This document shows positions 23,682-36,213 of a DNA stretch of 64,000 nucleotides, piece after piece. Where the stretch lies: the NCBI GenBank assembly GCA_033064195.1, contig JARBJD010000033.1:310001-374000 (forward strand), written 5' to 3'. The notes below the pieces were generated by a model. It saw only the letters and a program-made list of their open reading frames with translations, made no database searches and was not told where the DNA came from. Each line of letters starts with the position of its first letter. The first letter of the stretch is position 1. Source of the stretch: Blattamonas nauphoetae (lineage: Eukaryota; Preaxostyla; Oxymonadida). The position numbers and the translations under genes were made by a program.

Positions 23682-25870
23682 TCAGTCCATCTTCACTTCC
23701 ACACTCCCTCCAACCATCGACGCCTCTCTCAACACTTCCGACGAGACAATCTCAACTGAGTCCCCACTCGACCATGGATCGACAACGAGTCGGAACGGGA
23801 CAGGAATGTTGGAGAAGAAGACTGGCTGGGTCTCTCCATCTTGCGACAGCTTCAATGTTCTCTTTCCATCTCGTCCATCTGCCTCCATCACCACTCGCTG
23901 TCCAACTGCTCCCACCTTGCATGCTGTTCCTTTGTGTGTCTCTTTGTAGTTCTGCATCAAAAAATGTTGACGTGAAAAGCAGTCCCATCCAGCTCCTCCT
24001 TGCATGTGCAAGAACCAATTCCGTGCTGTCTTTGCTTGTTCGGTCAGATCCGTCGAGATCACTCCGAATGACCATGAATTGGAGATGGCTCGAATGATGA
24101 AAGTGATTCGCACGACGACAGCTCCGAATGAATGCGAGAGGAGACAGTATTCACCATCTGCTGTCTTTTTGAACACATTTCCAGCGACAGTGAACTTGTC
24201 TTTTCGGAACACTTCGATCGCTGCAACGCCTTCCTTCGCATTCCTTCTTCTCTCTTCTTCCTCCTTTTTCATTCTTTCTTCTTCTTCCTTTCTCTTTCTT
24301 TCTTCTTCTTCCTTTCTCTTTCTTTCTTCTTCTTCCTTTCTCTTTCTTTCCTCTTCTTCCTTTCTCTTTCTTTCTTCTTCTCTCGTCAGCCTCTTCTCGA
24401 TCGCAACAGACTCTCCCAGCTTCTTTTTCAGTTCGGCAATCCTCTCTTCTTGGTTCTTGATTGTTTTGGCTTGTTTCTCAATTGTGGCATCCTTCTCTTT
24501 TCTGATCAGCTCCTTCTCCTGTTCGAGTCTGCAAATCGTGCGGTCTCTCTCACTGAGCTGAGATCGTGTGGATTCCAGTTCTTCGCGGATGAACTGCGAG
24601 AGCGGTGTTTCCTCTCCCAAAATCGAACGCAGTCGACCAGACCGGATCAGCTCAGCTGACGACAGTCGCTCCTGTGGGTTCTGATCGACATTTCAAAATG
24701 AGGAAAAAAGTGAAAACGTGATAAAGATGAAGGAAAGAGCGAAGAGAGAGAAGAAAAGGAGGAAATCACACTATACTCAAAAGAAAACACAACAGAGGTT
24801 CAATCGTGTTTGGAACCTTCGCTTTCTTGCAGACTGCCTTCACATCAAATCGCTTCACTCTGTCTGCAATCTCCACGGAATTCCTTCCCGAAATCCACTC
24901 CTCCCCTGTCAGCAATTCAAGCAGAATCAGCCCAAACGCCCACATGTCTCCCGCCTGCGACACACTTCCAGCAGTCCCTCCAACAACAAACATTTCAGGT
25001 GCCCAGAACTGCATCGTCCCACACTCCGCCGCATTCGACGTCTTCACTGTGCCAACTCCAACCACTCCTCCAAAGTCCCCTGAAACACCATAGCAGAAAA
25101 ACTCAATTAAAAGAAACAATAACAAAAACAACTCAAAAGAAACAATCACAACAGAACACATACCCAGCTTCGCTCGTCCATCACGCCCAATCAGAATATT
25201 CGATGGCTTCACATCTCCATACACCTCATTTCGAGAGTGCAGAAACCCCAGTCCAGCCAACACATCTTGCAGAATTCTGAACACCGTCTGAACATCATCA
25301 ACAAACCAATCAGCCAAACAGCCAAAATGAGAAAAAGAGAGAACAAGAGAGAACAAGGGAGAGAGAGCGAACAAGAGGGAGAAGACAACATGAAGAGGGA
25401 GAAGAAAACAATACCACGCGATCCATCATCGTCCCCAGCTTTCGCAATTCCGAAATCCGATCAGCCAAAGAACACGAGCACAGTTCCAGAACCACAAAGT
25501 GAGCATTGTCGCCCTCAATCACTTCCACAAGTCCCACCACATTTTCGTTTTGATGTTTTCTCAATTTCGATATTTCATGCTCGTTCTTGTTGAAATCTTC
25601 TTCCGATGTGAACGGCAGCACCTTCATCGCAAAGTGTTCATCGGTCCCCCTTTTCGATACTTCATGCACAGACCCGAATCGACCTTGCCCCAATTTCCGA
25701 ATAAAACTGTCTGAGAAGACGAAATCAGAAGAAGAAAGAATGATGAGGTTATTCCATTATAAAGAAAAATAGGCATTAAGAAAGAGAGGAGGAGAGAGAG
25801 ACGGTTAATGCACACATGGTTCAGGAACCTTCACTTGAAACTGACTTTTAGCTTTCGGTTTTGCTGACAT
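23682..25870 (-). CDS. NEK-like Ser/Thr kinase with coiled coil and SPRY-like domain
   Basis: Five exons can be read: 25,816-25,870, 25,415-25,710, 25,164-25,287, 24,772-25,079 and 23,682-24,680. They sum to 1,782 nt (593 aa) with phases matching at every GT-AG junction (introns 105, 127, 84 and 91 bp). The start MSAKPKAKSQFQVKVPEP leads into YSFIRKLGQGRFGSV. Kinase motifs are the GQGRFGSV loop, FAMKV lysine, YGDVKPSNIL (Arg of HRD replaced by Gly, catalytic Asp, Lys and Asn kept), GDFGGV, FWAPE, DMWAFGLILLELLTG and NPQERLSSAELI. The region then becomes a charged coiled coil with about five copies of an 8-residue RKRKEEEE unit, followed by a C-terminal SPRY-like domain (WSFGVISTDL, GQRVVMEADGRDGKRTLKL, PVFFSNIPVPFR). 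It is probably an active cytoplasmic kinase with a binding tail. The tail is shared with the genes at 37,415 and 56,286. Confidence 0.88.
24265..24385 (-). repeat. 24-bp tandem repeat coding for a charged coiled coil
   Basis: About five units of TTTCTCTTTCTTTCTTCTTC type on the plus strand, encoding RKRKEEEE on the minus strand. It lies within the last exon of the kinase gene and expands its coiled coil. Confidence 0.85.
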
Positions 25871-26194
25871 TTTTCTCACGTTCCGAATAAAGGGAGGATC
25901 GTCGACCCATTATGTGGAATTGAACACCCTAATTTTGGTTCAATGAATGTGATGCAATGATCACTCTAATTCGAGGAATCATGACAGTGGTGTGAAGTTC
26001 ACTCCATCCAGACAACTTAGCCCGTTAGGCACGGTCCAGTCTCCGCTCTTGGAGATCTCAGAGTTCAGATGCTCGGAAGCGGATACATCAGATTCCAGAC
26101 CCACTACGTGAAGAAGACCTTTTTAACAGTGAATCGTCCATTCAGTGATTGTATTTTGTCTCTTGTTGAGACTGTGATCTACGTGATTAGCATG
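25871..26194. other. Upstream region of the kinase gene, nothing recognised
   Basis: AT-rich, with no frame or repeat. It should contain the promoter of the minus-strand kinase gene, but I see no motif I would name. Confidence 0.5.
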
Positions 26195-29100
26195 TTCTAT
26201 GGGCTTGATCTTTGAATCTTGAGTGATTTCTTCTGACATCGGAGGATATTATCTCCAATGCAGCAATCCCTGTTGTTCTCCCGCATCGTTCATTGTGTTG
26301 ATGACTATTATCAAACTGTTTATGCTCTCTGTGGGAAGAAACTTGATGATGACAAATGTCGCCTCAAACTCAGCATTGATCCATCTCTCGTTTGATACTG
26401 GATTATTTTCGACAAATTCCATTGAGATTGTATCGAACACCGTGGAACTCAATGGGAACAAGATATGTCTGACGCAGATAGTGAATCTGCAGAAATCACG
26501 AACTCCCAATGATGGCGAAAATGGAAAGGGAACACCAAGAAAGGACACGAAAGTTGAATGATGGATGATGGGGGTGCGGAATCGTTCACTGCCGATGTGA
26601 TCATGGTTACTGGACGTAGGAATGGCTGGAACATCCATCATCTTGGTTGTTGCGTCGTTGGTTGAGGTGATTGATACCAAATTATTGTCAAACATGGAAT
26701 GTTCTGGATTTGTGGTTGCAGACAAGGGAAGAAGTGGGTCGAGCAGGATTGTGAATGTTCGGAGGAGCTTCAAATCATTGACACCAAATGTGGTTCTTCC
26801 ACTTGTTGGGAGAAAAAAGGACAACTGAACCTGAAAAGTCAGGAATGGATGGGAGACGAGGAGAAATCAAGTGGTGGATGTATGGAAAGGGAAGAGGTTG
26901 TCGCAAGAAACCCAATTTAAGAAGATGGAAGTGTATTCAGTTGATTGTGACTGACTCTGTCCAAATCTGACAATTTCTAATTGCTCAACCCACCCAACAC
27001 GACCCACAGCCCTTCTTGCTCAACCCACCCAACACGACACTCAGCCCTTCTTGCTCAACCCACCCAACACGACACACAGCCCTTCTTGCTCAACCCACCC
27101 AACACGACACTCAGCCCTTCTTGCTCAACCCACCCAACACGACACACAGCCCTTCTTGCTCAACCCACCCAACACGACACACAGCCCTTCTTGCTCAACC
27201 CACCCAACACGACACACAGCCCTTCTTGCTCTACCCACCCAACACGACACACAGCCCTTCTTGCTCAACCCACCCAACACGACACTCAGCCCTTCTTGCT
27301 CAACCCACCCAACACGACACTCAGCCCTTCTTGCTCAACCCACCCAACACGACACACAGCCCTTCTTGCTCAACCCACCCAACACGACACTCAGCCCTTC
27401 TTGCTCAACCCACCCAACACGACACACAGCCCTTCTTGCTCAACCCACCCAACACGACACTCAGCCCTTCTTGCTCAACCCACCCAACACGACACACAGC
27501 CCTTCTTGCTCAACCCACCCAACACGACACTCAGCCCTTCTTGCTCAACCCCCAACACGACACACAGCCCTTCTTGCTCAACCCACCCAACACGACACAC
27601 AGCCCTTCTTGCTCAACCCACCCAACACGACACTCAGCCCTTCTTGCTCAACCCACCCAACACGACACTCAGCCCTTCTTGCTCAACCCACCCAACACGA
27701 CACACAGCCCTTCTTGCTCAACCCACCCAACACGACACTCAGCCCTTCTTGCTCAACCCACCCAACACGACACACAGCCCTTCTTGCTCAACCCACCCAA
27801 CACGACACTCAGCCCTTCTTGCTCAACCCACCCAACACGACACTCAGCCCTTCTTGCTCAACCCACCCAACACGACACACAGCCCTTCTTGCTCAACCCA
27901 CCCAACACGACACACAGCCCTTCTTGCTCAACCCACCCAACACGACACTCAGCCCTTCTTGCTCAACCCACCCAACACGACACACAGCCCTTCTTGCTCA
28001 ACCCCCAACACGACACACAGCCCTTCTTGCTCAACCCACCCAACACGACACTCAGCCCTTCTTGCTCAACCCACCCAACACGACACTCAGCCCTTCTTGC
28101 TCAACCCACCCAACACGACACACAGCCCTTCTTGCTCAACCCACCCAACACGACACTCAGCCCTTCTTGCTCAACCCACCCAACACGACACTCAGCCCTT
28201 CTTGCTCAACCCACCCAACACGACACACAGCCCTTCTTGCTCAACCCACCCAACACGACACTCAGCCCTTCTTGCTCAACCCACCCAACACGACACTCAG
28301 CCCTTCTTGCTCAACCCACAACACGACACACAGCCCTTCTTGCTCAACCCACCCAACACGACACTCAGCCCTTCTTGCTCAACCCACCCAACACGACACT
28401 CAGCCCTTCTTGCTCAACCCACCCAACACGACACACAGCCCTTCTTGCTCAACCCACCCAACACGACACACAGCCCTTCTTGCTCAACCCACCCAACACG
28501 ACACACAGCCCTTCTTGCTCAACCCACCCAACACGACACTCAGCCCTTCTTGCTCAACCCACCCAACACGACACTCAGCCCTTCTTGCTCAACCCACCCA
28601 ACACGACACTCAGCCCTTCTTGCTCAACCCACCCAACACGACACTCAGCCCTTCTTGCTCAACCCACCCAACACGACACACAGCCCTTCTTGCTCAACCC
28701 ACCCAACACGACACTCAGCCCTTCTTGCTCAACCCACCCAACACGACACTCAGCCCTTCTTGCTCAACCCACCCAACACGACACTCAGCCCTTCTTGCTC
28801 AACCCACCCAACACGACACACAGCCCTTCTTGCTCAACCCACCCAACACGACACTCAGCCCTTCTTGCTCAACCCACCCAACACGACACTCAGCCCTTCT
28901 TGCTCAACCCACCCAACACGACACTCAGCCCTTCTTGCTCAACCCACCCAACACGACACACAGCCCTTCTTGCTCAACCCACCCAACACGACACTCAGCC
29001 CTTCTTGCTCAACCCACCCAACACGACACTCAGCCCTTCTTGCTCAACCCACCCAACACGACACACACAGCCCTTCTTGCTCAACCCACCCAACACGACA

Positions 29101-32100
29101 CTCAGCCCTTCTTGCTCAACCCCCAACACGACACACAGCCCTTCTTGCTCAACCCCCAACACGACACTCAGCCCTTCTTGCTCAACCCACCCAACACGAC
29201 ACACAGCCCTTCTTGCTCAACCCACCCAACACGACACACAGCCCTTCTTGCTCAACCCACCCAACACGACACACAGCCCTTCTTGCTCAACCCCCAACAC
29301 GACACACAGCCCTTCTTGCTCAACCCCCAACACGACACACAGCCCTTCTTGCTCAACCCACCCAACACGACACACAGCCCTTCTTGCTCAACCCACCCAA
29401 CACGACACTCAGCCCTTCTTGCTCAACCCACCCAACACGACACTCAGCCCTTCTTGCTCAACCCACCCAACACGACACTCAGCCCTTCTTGCTCAACCCA
29501 CCCAACACGACACTCAGCCCTTTCTTGCTCAACCCACCCAACACGACACACAGCCCTTCTTGCTCAACCCACCCAACACGACACTCAGCCCTTCTTGCTC
29601 AACCCACCCAACACGACACTCAGCCCTTCTTGCTCAACCCACCCAACACGACACACAGCCCTTCTTGCTCAACCCACCCAACACGACACTCAGCCCTTCT
29701 TGCTCAACCCCCCAACACGACACACAGCCCTTCTTGCTCAACCCCCAACACGACACTCAGCCCTTCTTGCTCAACCCACCCAACACGACACACAGCCCTT
29801 CTTGCTCAACCCACCCAACACGACACACAGCCCTTCTTGCTCAACCCACCCAACACGACACACAGCCCTTCTTGCTCAACCCCCCAACACGACACACAGC
29901 CCTTCTTGCTCAACCCCCAACACGACACACAGCCCTTCTTGCTCAACCCACCCAACACGACACTCAGCCCTTCTTGCTCAACCCACCCAACACGACACAC
30001 AGCCCTTCTTGCTCAACCCACCCAACACGACACTCAGCCCTTCTTGCTCAACCCACCCAACACGACACTCAGCCCTTCTTGCTCAACCCACCCAACACGA
30101 CACACAGCCCTTCTTGCTCAACCCACCCAACACGACACTCAGCCCTTCTTGCTCAACCCCCAACACGACACACAGCCCTTCTTGCTCAACCCCCAACACG
30201 ACACTCAGCCCTTCTTGCTCAACCCACCCAACACGACACACAGCCCTTCTTGCTCAACCCACCCAACACGACACACAGCCCTTCTTGCTCAACCCACCCA
30301 ACACGACACACAGCCCTTCTTGCTCAACCCCCAACACGACACACAGCCCTTCTTGCTCAACCCCCAACACGACACACAGCCCTTCTTGCTCAACCCACCC
30401 AACACGACACACAGCCCTTCTTGCTCAACCCCCAACACGACACTCAGCCCTTCTTGCTCAACCCACCCAACACGACACACAGCCCTTCTTGCTCAACCCC
30501 CAACACGACACACAGCCCTTCTTGCTCAACCCCCAACACGACACTCAGCCCTTCTTGCTCAACCCACCCAACACGACACTCAGCCCTTCTTGCTCAACCC
30601 ACCCAACACGACCCACAGCCCTTCTTGCTCAACCCACCCAACACGACACACAGCCCTTCTTGCTCAACCCACCCAACACGACACACAGCCCTTCTTGCTC
30701 AACCCCCAACACGACACACAGCCCTTCTTGCTCAACCCCCAACACGACACACAGCCCTTCTTGCTCAACCCACCCAACACGACACACAGCCCTTCTTGCT
30801 CAACCCACCCAACACGACACTCAGCCCTTCTTGCTCAACCCACCCAACACGACACTCAGCCCTTCTTGCTCAACCCACCCAACACGACACTCAGCCCTTC
30901 TTGCTCAACCCACCCAACACGACACACAGCCCTTCTTGCTCAACCCACCCAACACGACACACAGCCCTTCTTGCTCTACCCACCCAACACGACCCACAGC
31001 CCTTCTTGCTCAACCCACCCAACACGACACACAGCCCTTCTTGCTCAACCCACCCAACACGACACACAGCCCTTCTTGCTCAACCCACCCAACACGACAC
31101 ACAGCCCTTCTTGCTCAAGCCACCCAACACGACACACAGCCCTTCTTGCTCAACCCACCCAACACGACACACAGCCCTTCTTGCTCTACCCACCCAACAC
31201 GACCCACAGCCCTTCTTGCTCAACCCACCCAACACGACACACAGCCCTTCTTGCTCAACCCACCCAACACGACACTCAGCCCTTCTTGCTCAACCCACCC
31301 AACACGACACACAGCCCTTCTTGCTCAACCCCCAACACGACACACAGCCCTTCTTGCTCAACCCACCCAACACGACACTCAGCCCTTCTTGCTCAACCCA
31401 CCCAACACGACACACAGCCCTTCTTGCTCAACCCACCCAACACGACACACAGCCCTTCTTGCTCTACCCACCCAACACGACCCACAGCCCTTCTTGCTCA
31501 ACCCACCCAACACGACACACAGCCCTTCTTGCTCAACCCACCCAACACGACACTCAGCCCTTCTTGCTCAACCCACCCAACACGACACACAGCCCTTCTT
31601 GCTCAACCCCCCAACACGACACACAGCCCTTCTTGCTCAACCCACCCAACACGACACTCAGCCCTTCTTGCTCAACCCACCCAACACGACACACAGCCCT
31701 TCTTGCTCAACCCACCCAACACGACACTCAGCCCTTCTTGCTCAACCCACCCAACACGACACACAGCCCTTCTTGCTCAACCCCCAACACGACACACAGC
31801 CCTTCTTGCTCAACCCACCCAACACGACACTCAGCCCTTCTTGCTCAACCCACCCAACACGACACACAGCCCTTCTTGCTCAACCCCCAACACGACACAC
31901 AGCCCTTCTTGCTCAACCCACCCAACACGACACACAGCCCTTCTTGCTCAACCCCCCAACACGACACACAGCCCTTCTTGCTCAACCCACCCAACACGAC
32001 ACTCAGCCCTTCTTGCTCAACCCACCCAACACGACACACAGCCCTTCTTGCTCAACCCACCCAACACGACACACAGCCCTTCTTGCTCAACCCACCCAAC

Positions 32101-33285
32101 ACGACACACAGCCCTTCTTGCTCAACCCACCCAACACGACACACAGCCCTTCTTGCTCAACCCACCCAACACGACACTCAGCCCTTCTTGCTCAACCCAC
32201 CCAACACGACACACAGCCCTTCTTGCTCAACCCACCCAACACGACACACAGCCCTTCTTGCTCAACCCACCCAACACGACACTCAGCCCTTCTTGCTCAA
32301 CCCACCCAACACGACACTCAGCCCTTCTTGCTCAACCCACCCAACACGACACACAGCCCTTCTTGCTCAACCCACCCAACACGACACTCAGCCCTTCTTG
32401 CTCAACCCACCCAACACGACACTCAGCCCTTCTTGCTCAACCCACCCAACACGACACACAGCCCTTCTTGCTCAACCCACCCAACACGACACACAGCCCT
32501 TCTTGCTCAACCCACCCAACACGACACACAGCCCTTCTTGCTCAACCCACCCAACACGACACTCAGCCCTTCTTGCTCAACCCACCCAACACGACACACA
32601 GCCCTTCTTGCTCAACCCACCCAACACGACACTCAGCCCTTCTTGCTCAACCCACCCAACACGACACGCTCGCCTCCATTCGCTGTTTTTCTTTCGGATG
32701 CCGCGAGCGTTAAAGAGAAAGAGAATGCGAACGAGGAGAAGGGGACAGAAGAGGGGGTGTCATGTGTGGTGTCGTTGGTTGGAATGGGAGTGAGGCACAA
32801 AGAGTGCATGTGCTGGGAAACGAACAAACTGTCGACGTGAATGGAATGGAATGTGGAAGCGTCTCGCGATTGAAGAGCTGGACATAGCCACTTGCCATTG
32901 TGCACAGTTGCTGTGCCTTGGAGCCCGTGCAGCGAGCCTGGTTTTGTGTATTTCGGGTATTGGTTCGTCAGCTCGTTGCTGACGTGCCGCACCTCGTGTA
33001 GGCCGTTCCACTCGAGCTGTCACTCGCTGCTGTTGCTTGGAAGGATTGGACGTATCCAGAGTCAGAGCCAGATATTTCAATTGGAAAATCGAAGCAGCAC
33101 AGACTCGGCTGTAGCGAAGAGCCTTCCAACTCCACCAATCGTCTCTCGAAGCCGCTCCTCCCGCCGGACTCAGAAGGACTCTTCTCCCTTCTCTCTTCCA
33201 ATCAGAGGACCGAATCATGTTTCCAGTTCTGCACTTTCATCTGTTTCGTCCATTCCAACTCAGCTGTGAACAATCGAATGTGTCA
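26195..33285 (+). repeat. Dispersed repeat copy A, swollen by a minisatellite
   Basis: Its flanks match copy B at about 61,960-63,242 in reverse complement. On the left, ATGGGCTTGATCTTT at 26,202 and CGGAGGATATT at 26,240 match copy B. On the right, CTCCATTCGCTGTT near 32,673, AAAGAGTGCATGTGCTGGGA near 32,799 and AATCAGAGGACCGAATCATG near 33,200 match copy B. Copy B spans about 1.3 kb, so most of the extra length here is the minisatellite (26,976-32,667). Conserved peptide-like runs (HKECMCWETNKLS, and SLLLLGRIGR in another frame) suggest the unit once coded for protein. Which strand codes is unclear, since the reverse strand also has a conserved run (HGLQGTATVHNGKWLCPAL). Confidence 0.8.
26976..32667. 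repeat. 35-bp minisatellite, about 160 units
   Basis: The unit reads CAACCCACCCAACACGACAC, then ACAGCCCTTCTTGCT, in head-to-tail array. The main variant changes ACACAC to ACACTC. Shorter units carry CAACCCCCAACACG, and rare ones have CTCTACCC, CACAACACG or GACCCACAG. Because 35 is not a multiple of three and the unit has no stop on this strand, all three plus frames stay open for about 1,900 codons. These apparent proteins (LNPPNTTHSPSCSTHPTRHT and phase variants) are by-products, not genes. Confidence 0.98.
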
Positions 33286-33447
33286 TCAGAAAAGATATCC
33301 GTGCAGTTCATTCACTGCACTGTCGAAGACTTGACCTTCACTTGCTGGAGCGATGCGAAATGAGAGCATGGTTCGTTTGATCCACGTGTCTCATTCAAAT
33401 CAGGGGGATCCCTCGATTCCAGCGAAATCCTTCTCCTTTTAATCAAG

Positions 33448-33905
33448 TCAGGCATCCAGCTCGGACTCAACCGAAGCAACGCTCTCAGCCCCTTCAGCAT
33501 AGTCAATGAGTTGGTGATGGATGCAGTCGGTGGGAGTGACGCAGACGCTGGCAGTGCCGTTGCTCTTGGCGTCGATCGTGGAGTCCTTGAACAGATACTC
33601 GACCGACAACACGCCTGCCTCGCGTGTCCATTTGAACTTGTCGCTCTCGTCGAGTTTGTACACTTTTGGCGTGGTCGTGTTGGGAGCGTAGAAAGAGAGA
33701 CTGACGCTCTCGTCGATGCCAGCTGGCTTTGTGGCGGAGATGAGCCCGTTCTCCAGAGTCAGCTTGGCCTTGTCCTTCGATCCGTCTGGCTTCGTCTTGG
33801 CCAGTGTGAGCTTCGTGAAACCAGTCACATTCAAGTTGTCGGGTGGTGTGAAGGTGTTTGGATAGGAGGGGATGTCTCGCCTGTCTCGATCTCGAAGGAA
33901 ACAGA
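33448..33905 (-). pseudogene. C-terminal fragment of secreted-protein family
   Basis: The minus-strand frame from about 33,905 (IPSYPNTFTPPDNLNVTGFT) through 33,834 to the stop at 33,448 aligns with the C-terminal third of the complete protein at 60,536-61,627 (IPLTFIPDDHSTLDGYSKLT; FKWTREAGVLSVEY versus FKWRHGQGSVAVDF; HHQLIDYAEGAESV versus TDQPIEYEAGVKSV). It lacks the signal peptide, the N-terminal two thirds and the hydrophobic C-terminal tail (it ends ESELDA). It is probably a broken duplicate beside the dispersed repeat, just as the complete gene lies beside copy B. Confidence 0.65.
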
Positions 33906-34114
33906 TGACGTGTGATCTATTTCTTGTTTCATCATTTCAACTTTCAAGAGTTGAACGGCCTTCACGAACAGTTGTGAAATAGCTACAAAATAGACACATG
34001 TAATTTTGGGATGATAGTTCACGGATGGATGAAACTGTCGACTTAAGCCTGAACTTGACCGTAAATATTGATTATGGTTTGGATCAGAGCAATTCTAACT
34101 TCCTGAATTACAAA

Positions 34115-35869
34115 ATGGGAAACAATTCAAACTCAAGACAACACAACCTCATCTGTCCCTTCAACAGGAAAAGGACACCATTGTTTCTCAGAATTGATCC
34201 TTGTCCAATCCGCCCAATTTCGAAAGCGGTAAAACCGTTCCTGTCGCATGTGGAATTCGTTCGGGAAGGAAACACATTCGACGACATAGCCACTCAAAAA
34301 GCGTGTCAACTTCTGCACAGGCTCAGGACCTTCGCGGCTCACATGATCCTCTTCGACCTTGTTCCAAAACGCGATGGCTCGTTTTCTGGTTGCATCGAGT
34401 CAATTCTTCTGCTCCTCGCTTTACCCAACAAGAAAATTGTTGAGAAAACCGTGTTGCTTTTATCCGAAGTTCTGGCCAACTCAAATGGTCTACTCCGTTT
34501 CGATTTTCTCCAATCTGGCTTCTTCTCACTTCTTCCCAAAACATTCTTCGAACACGAAATGCACCTCGTCCCTTCCAAAAAGATTGCAGATTGGGATATC
34601 AACGAACTGGGGATGATGAATGTCGCGTATTCCTGCTTGTCAATTCTTCGTCCCAATTCAAGGAACATAATCTGCAGAGAACGAAAAATCGGCATGGATG
34701 TACCCTGTAGGTTATCGGGAGACTGTAGGTTGTGGAGCGACTGTGTGAGAGAGAGGGACTATGAGAGGGGGGAATATGGAAAATATTTAACTTCACATAG
34801 AGTTACATCATTTCATGATTTTATTTGAAAATCGGTTCAGAGGAACTTGTGGATTTTCTCGAACACATTTGTTTCAATGGACATTTCGCGATCTGCAGTG
34901 TTTATTGGTTGAAGACGGAGAAGAAACGAAGGTAAATAGTGAATATATGCGAAATGAATTGGAATTAATGACAATAGTGTCCATTTGATTCGACAATCTC
35001 TGACATTGTTGTTGTGGTCTTGATCGAGGATCACGACCAGTTATGATTGAAACAGAAAATAGAGTTCAACCTGGACAGTGATATGGATAAAGAAACCGAA
35101 TATGAAAAGAATAATTGCAGAAAAGAGTGTAATTCTGAGAATAGTGAAAAGTTGGACGATGAAGGATGAATGAAGCCCGTTGTGGTCTCTGGCATGGCTT
35201 ATGGAGCGGAATGAGTCGAGAACGCAGTGTTGAGTCACAACCTACAGAGTACCAAAACAACCTACAGGCTCCCTTTCGCAACCTACAGAGTCCCTTTTCG
35301 CAACCTACGGGGTCCCTTCAACCTACAGTCTCCCGATAACCTACAGAGTACATACATGCCGAAAAATCTCGCAAGACACATTCAACCACATCTACTTCCA
35401 CAAATTCCTCCTTCCCTTCGAACCGTTTCTGACGTTGATCTGCCGAAACAGAAGGCGTCTCCCGGATTGTGGAGATTCCATATCTTTTGTGGGTGTTCTT
35501 GGACTGATTGTCGAGCACTCGCCGTTCATGGATGAGATGACGCAGCTCGTGCTGTCTTCATCGTTTACCATCACTTTCACCGACACTCTTGTTTTCTTCG
35601 ATTGGAGAAAGTTGACCAATCGTCTTCTTCGGGATATGAAGGATGGGTTGCTAACATGGAAAGTGAATGCTCCAGCTGTTCAGCAGCGAGGACAGCAGAT
35701 TCTGTCCAAACTACGCGAGGAAGGCGTTTCGGACGAGTTCGAGCTGTATTTTCGTCGGGCTGCGTTTGGTCAAGGCGACTCTTTTGTCTTCCAAAGCGCA
35801 CTGCTCCTCCGCTTTTTGGGAGGGAATGTACCGTTTTTGGCAAGCAGTTGGTGGTACAACCAATCCTAA
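34115..35869 (+). CDS. Helical-repeat family protein A, split by a MITE
   Basis: Two blocks, 34,115-34,690 and 35,369-35,869, together make 359 codons in one frame once the 670-bp element and one 8-bp duplication are set aside. The start MGNNSNSRQHN is chosen because similarity to gene B begins soon after it. The pattern is leucine-rich amphipathic helices as in ARM/HEAT-like repeats: HMILFDLVPKRDGSFSGCIE, SILLLLALPNKKIVEKTVLL, SGFFSLLPKTFFEHEMHL, then SQDTFNHIYFHKFLLPFEPF and LIVEHSPFMDEMTQLVLSSS. It is a tandem paralogue of the gene at 36,214 and related to the one at 63,371. No transmembrane or catalytic motif is seen. Function unknown; the family name is not recognised. Confidence 0.75.
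34691..35360. mobile_element. 670-bp hAT-type MITE inside helical-repeat gene A
   Basis: The ends read GGCATGGATGTACCCTGTAG and, inverted, GGCATGTATGTACTCTGTAG, then both continue GTTATCGGGAGACTGTAGGTTG. The flanks are GAAAAATC at 34,683-34,690 and again at 35,361-35,368, an 8-bp target duplication. Subterminal copies of AACCTACAG(A/G)(G/T)(T/C)CCC repeat near the right end (35,236-35,345). There is no coding capacity. The host frame on either side joins exactly across one copy of the duplication. Confidence 0.93.
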
Positions 35870-36213
35870 ACGAGGACTGACGACTGGACATGACCCGAGA
35901 TGCGGAGGAAATCTATTTCAACAATTCTGATCAAGGGTGTGAGAAAAACACTGTGTGATGCTGGGACGCTTCTTCTTTTTGGAGTTGTCAAGGCCAAGAT
36001 TGATATTGTCTGATCAACTTTTCCAAATGTCCTGGAAATGAATTCAGCGAACCAAACAGGTCTGTGGGTTTAATATCGTTGTAACTCAGCTAAGTCCTCT
36101 CATTAAGAAGTATGATTGCTTCAATATCGAAAAAAGTGCAAATGACATATTTGAAATTCAGTAACTATTTCTTATGGTTTGGATCAAATCGTCATCTCTT
36201 ATCTCATTGCGTT
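35870..36213. other. Spacer between tandem helical-repeat genes
   Basis: 344 bp. The last 50 bases are similar to the sequence upstream of gene A. Nothing else recognised. Confidence 0.6.

Noticed and set aside
24004-24659. Plus-strand Ser/Phe-rich frames opposite the kinase gene
   Set aside because: They mirror the E/K/R coiled-coil repeat on the coding strand.
28995-32039. Short minus-strand frames with LSKKGCVSCW repeats
   Set aside because: Reverse reading of the minisatellite, broken by length variants; no start or context for a gene.
26976-32667. CRISPR-like array of 35-bp repeats
   Set aside because: Units are directly adjacent, with no spacers, and the surroundings are eukaryotic genes with introns.
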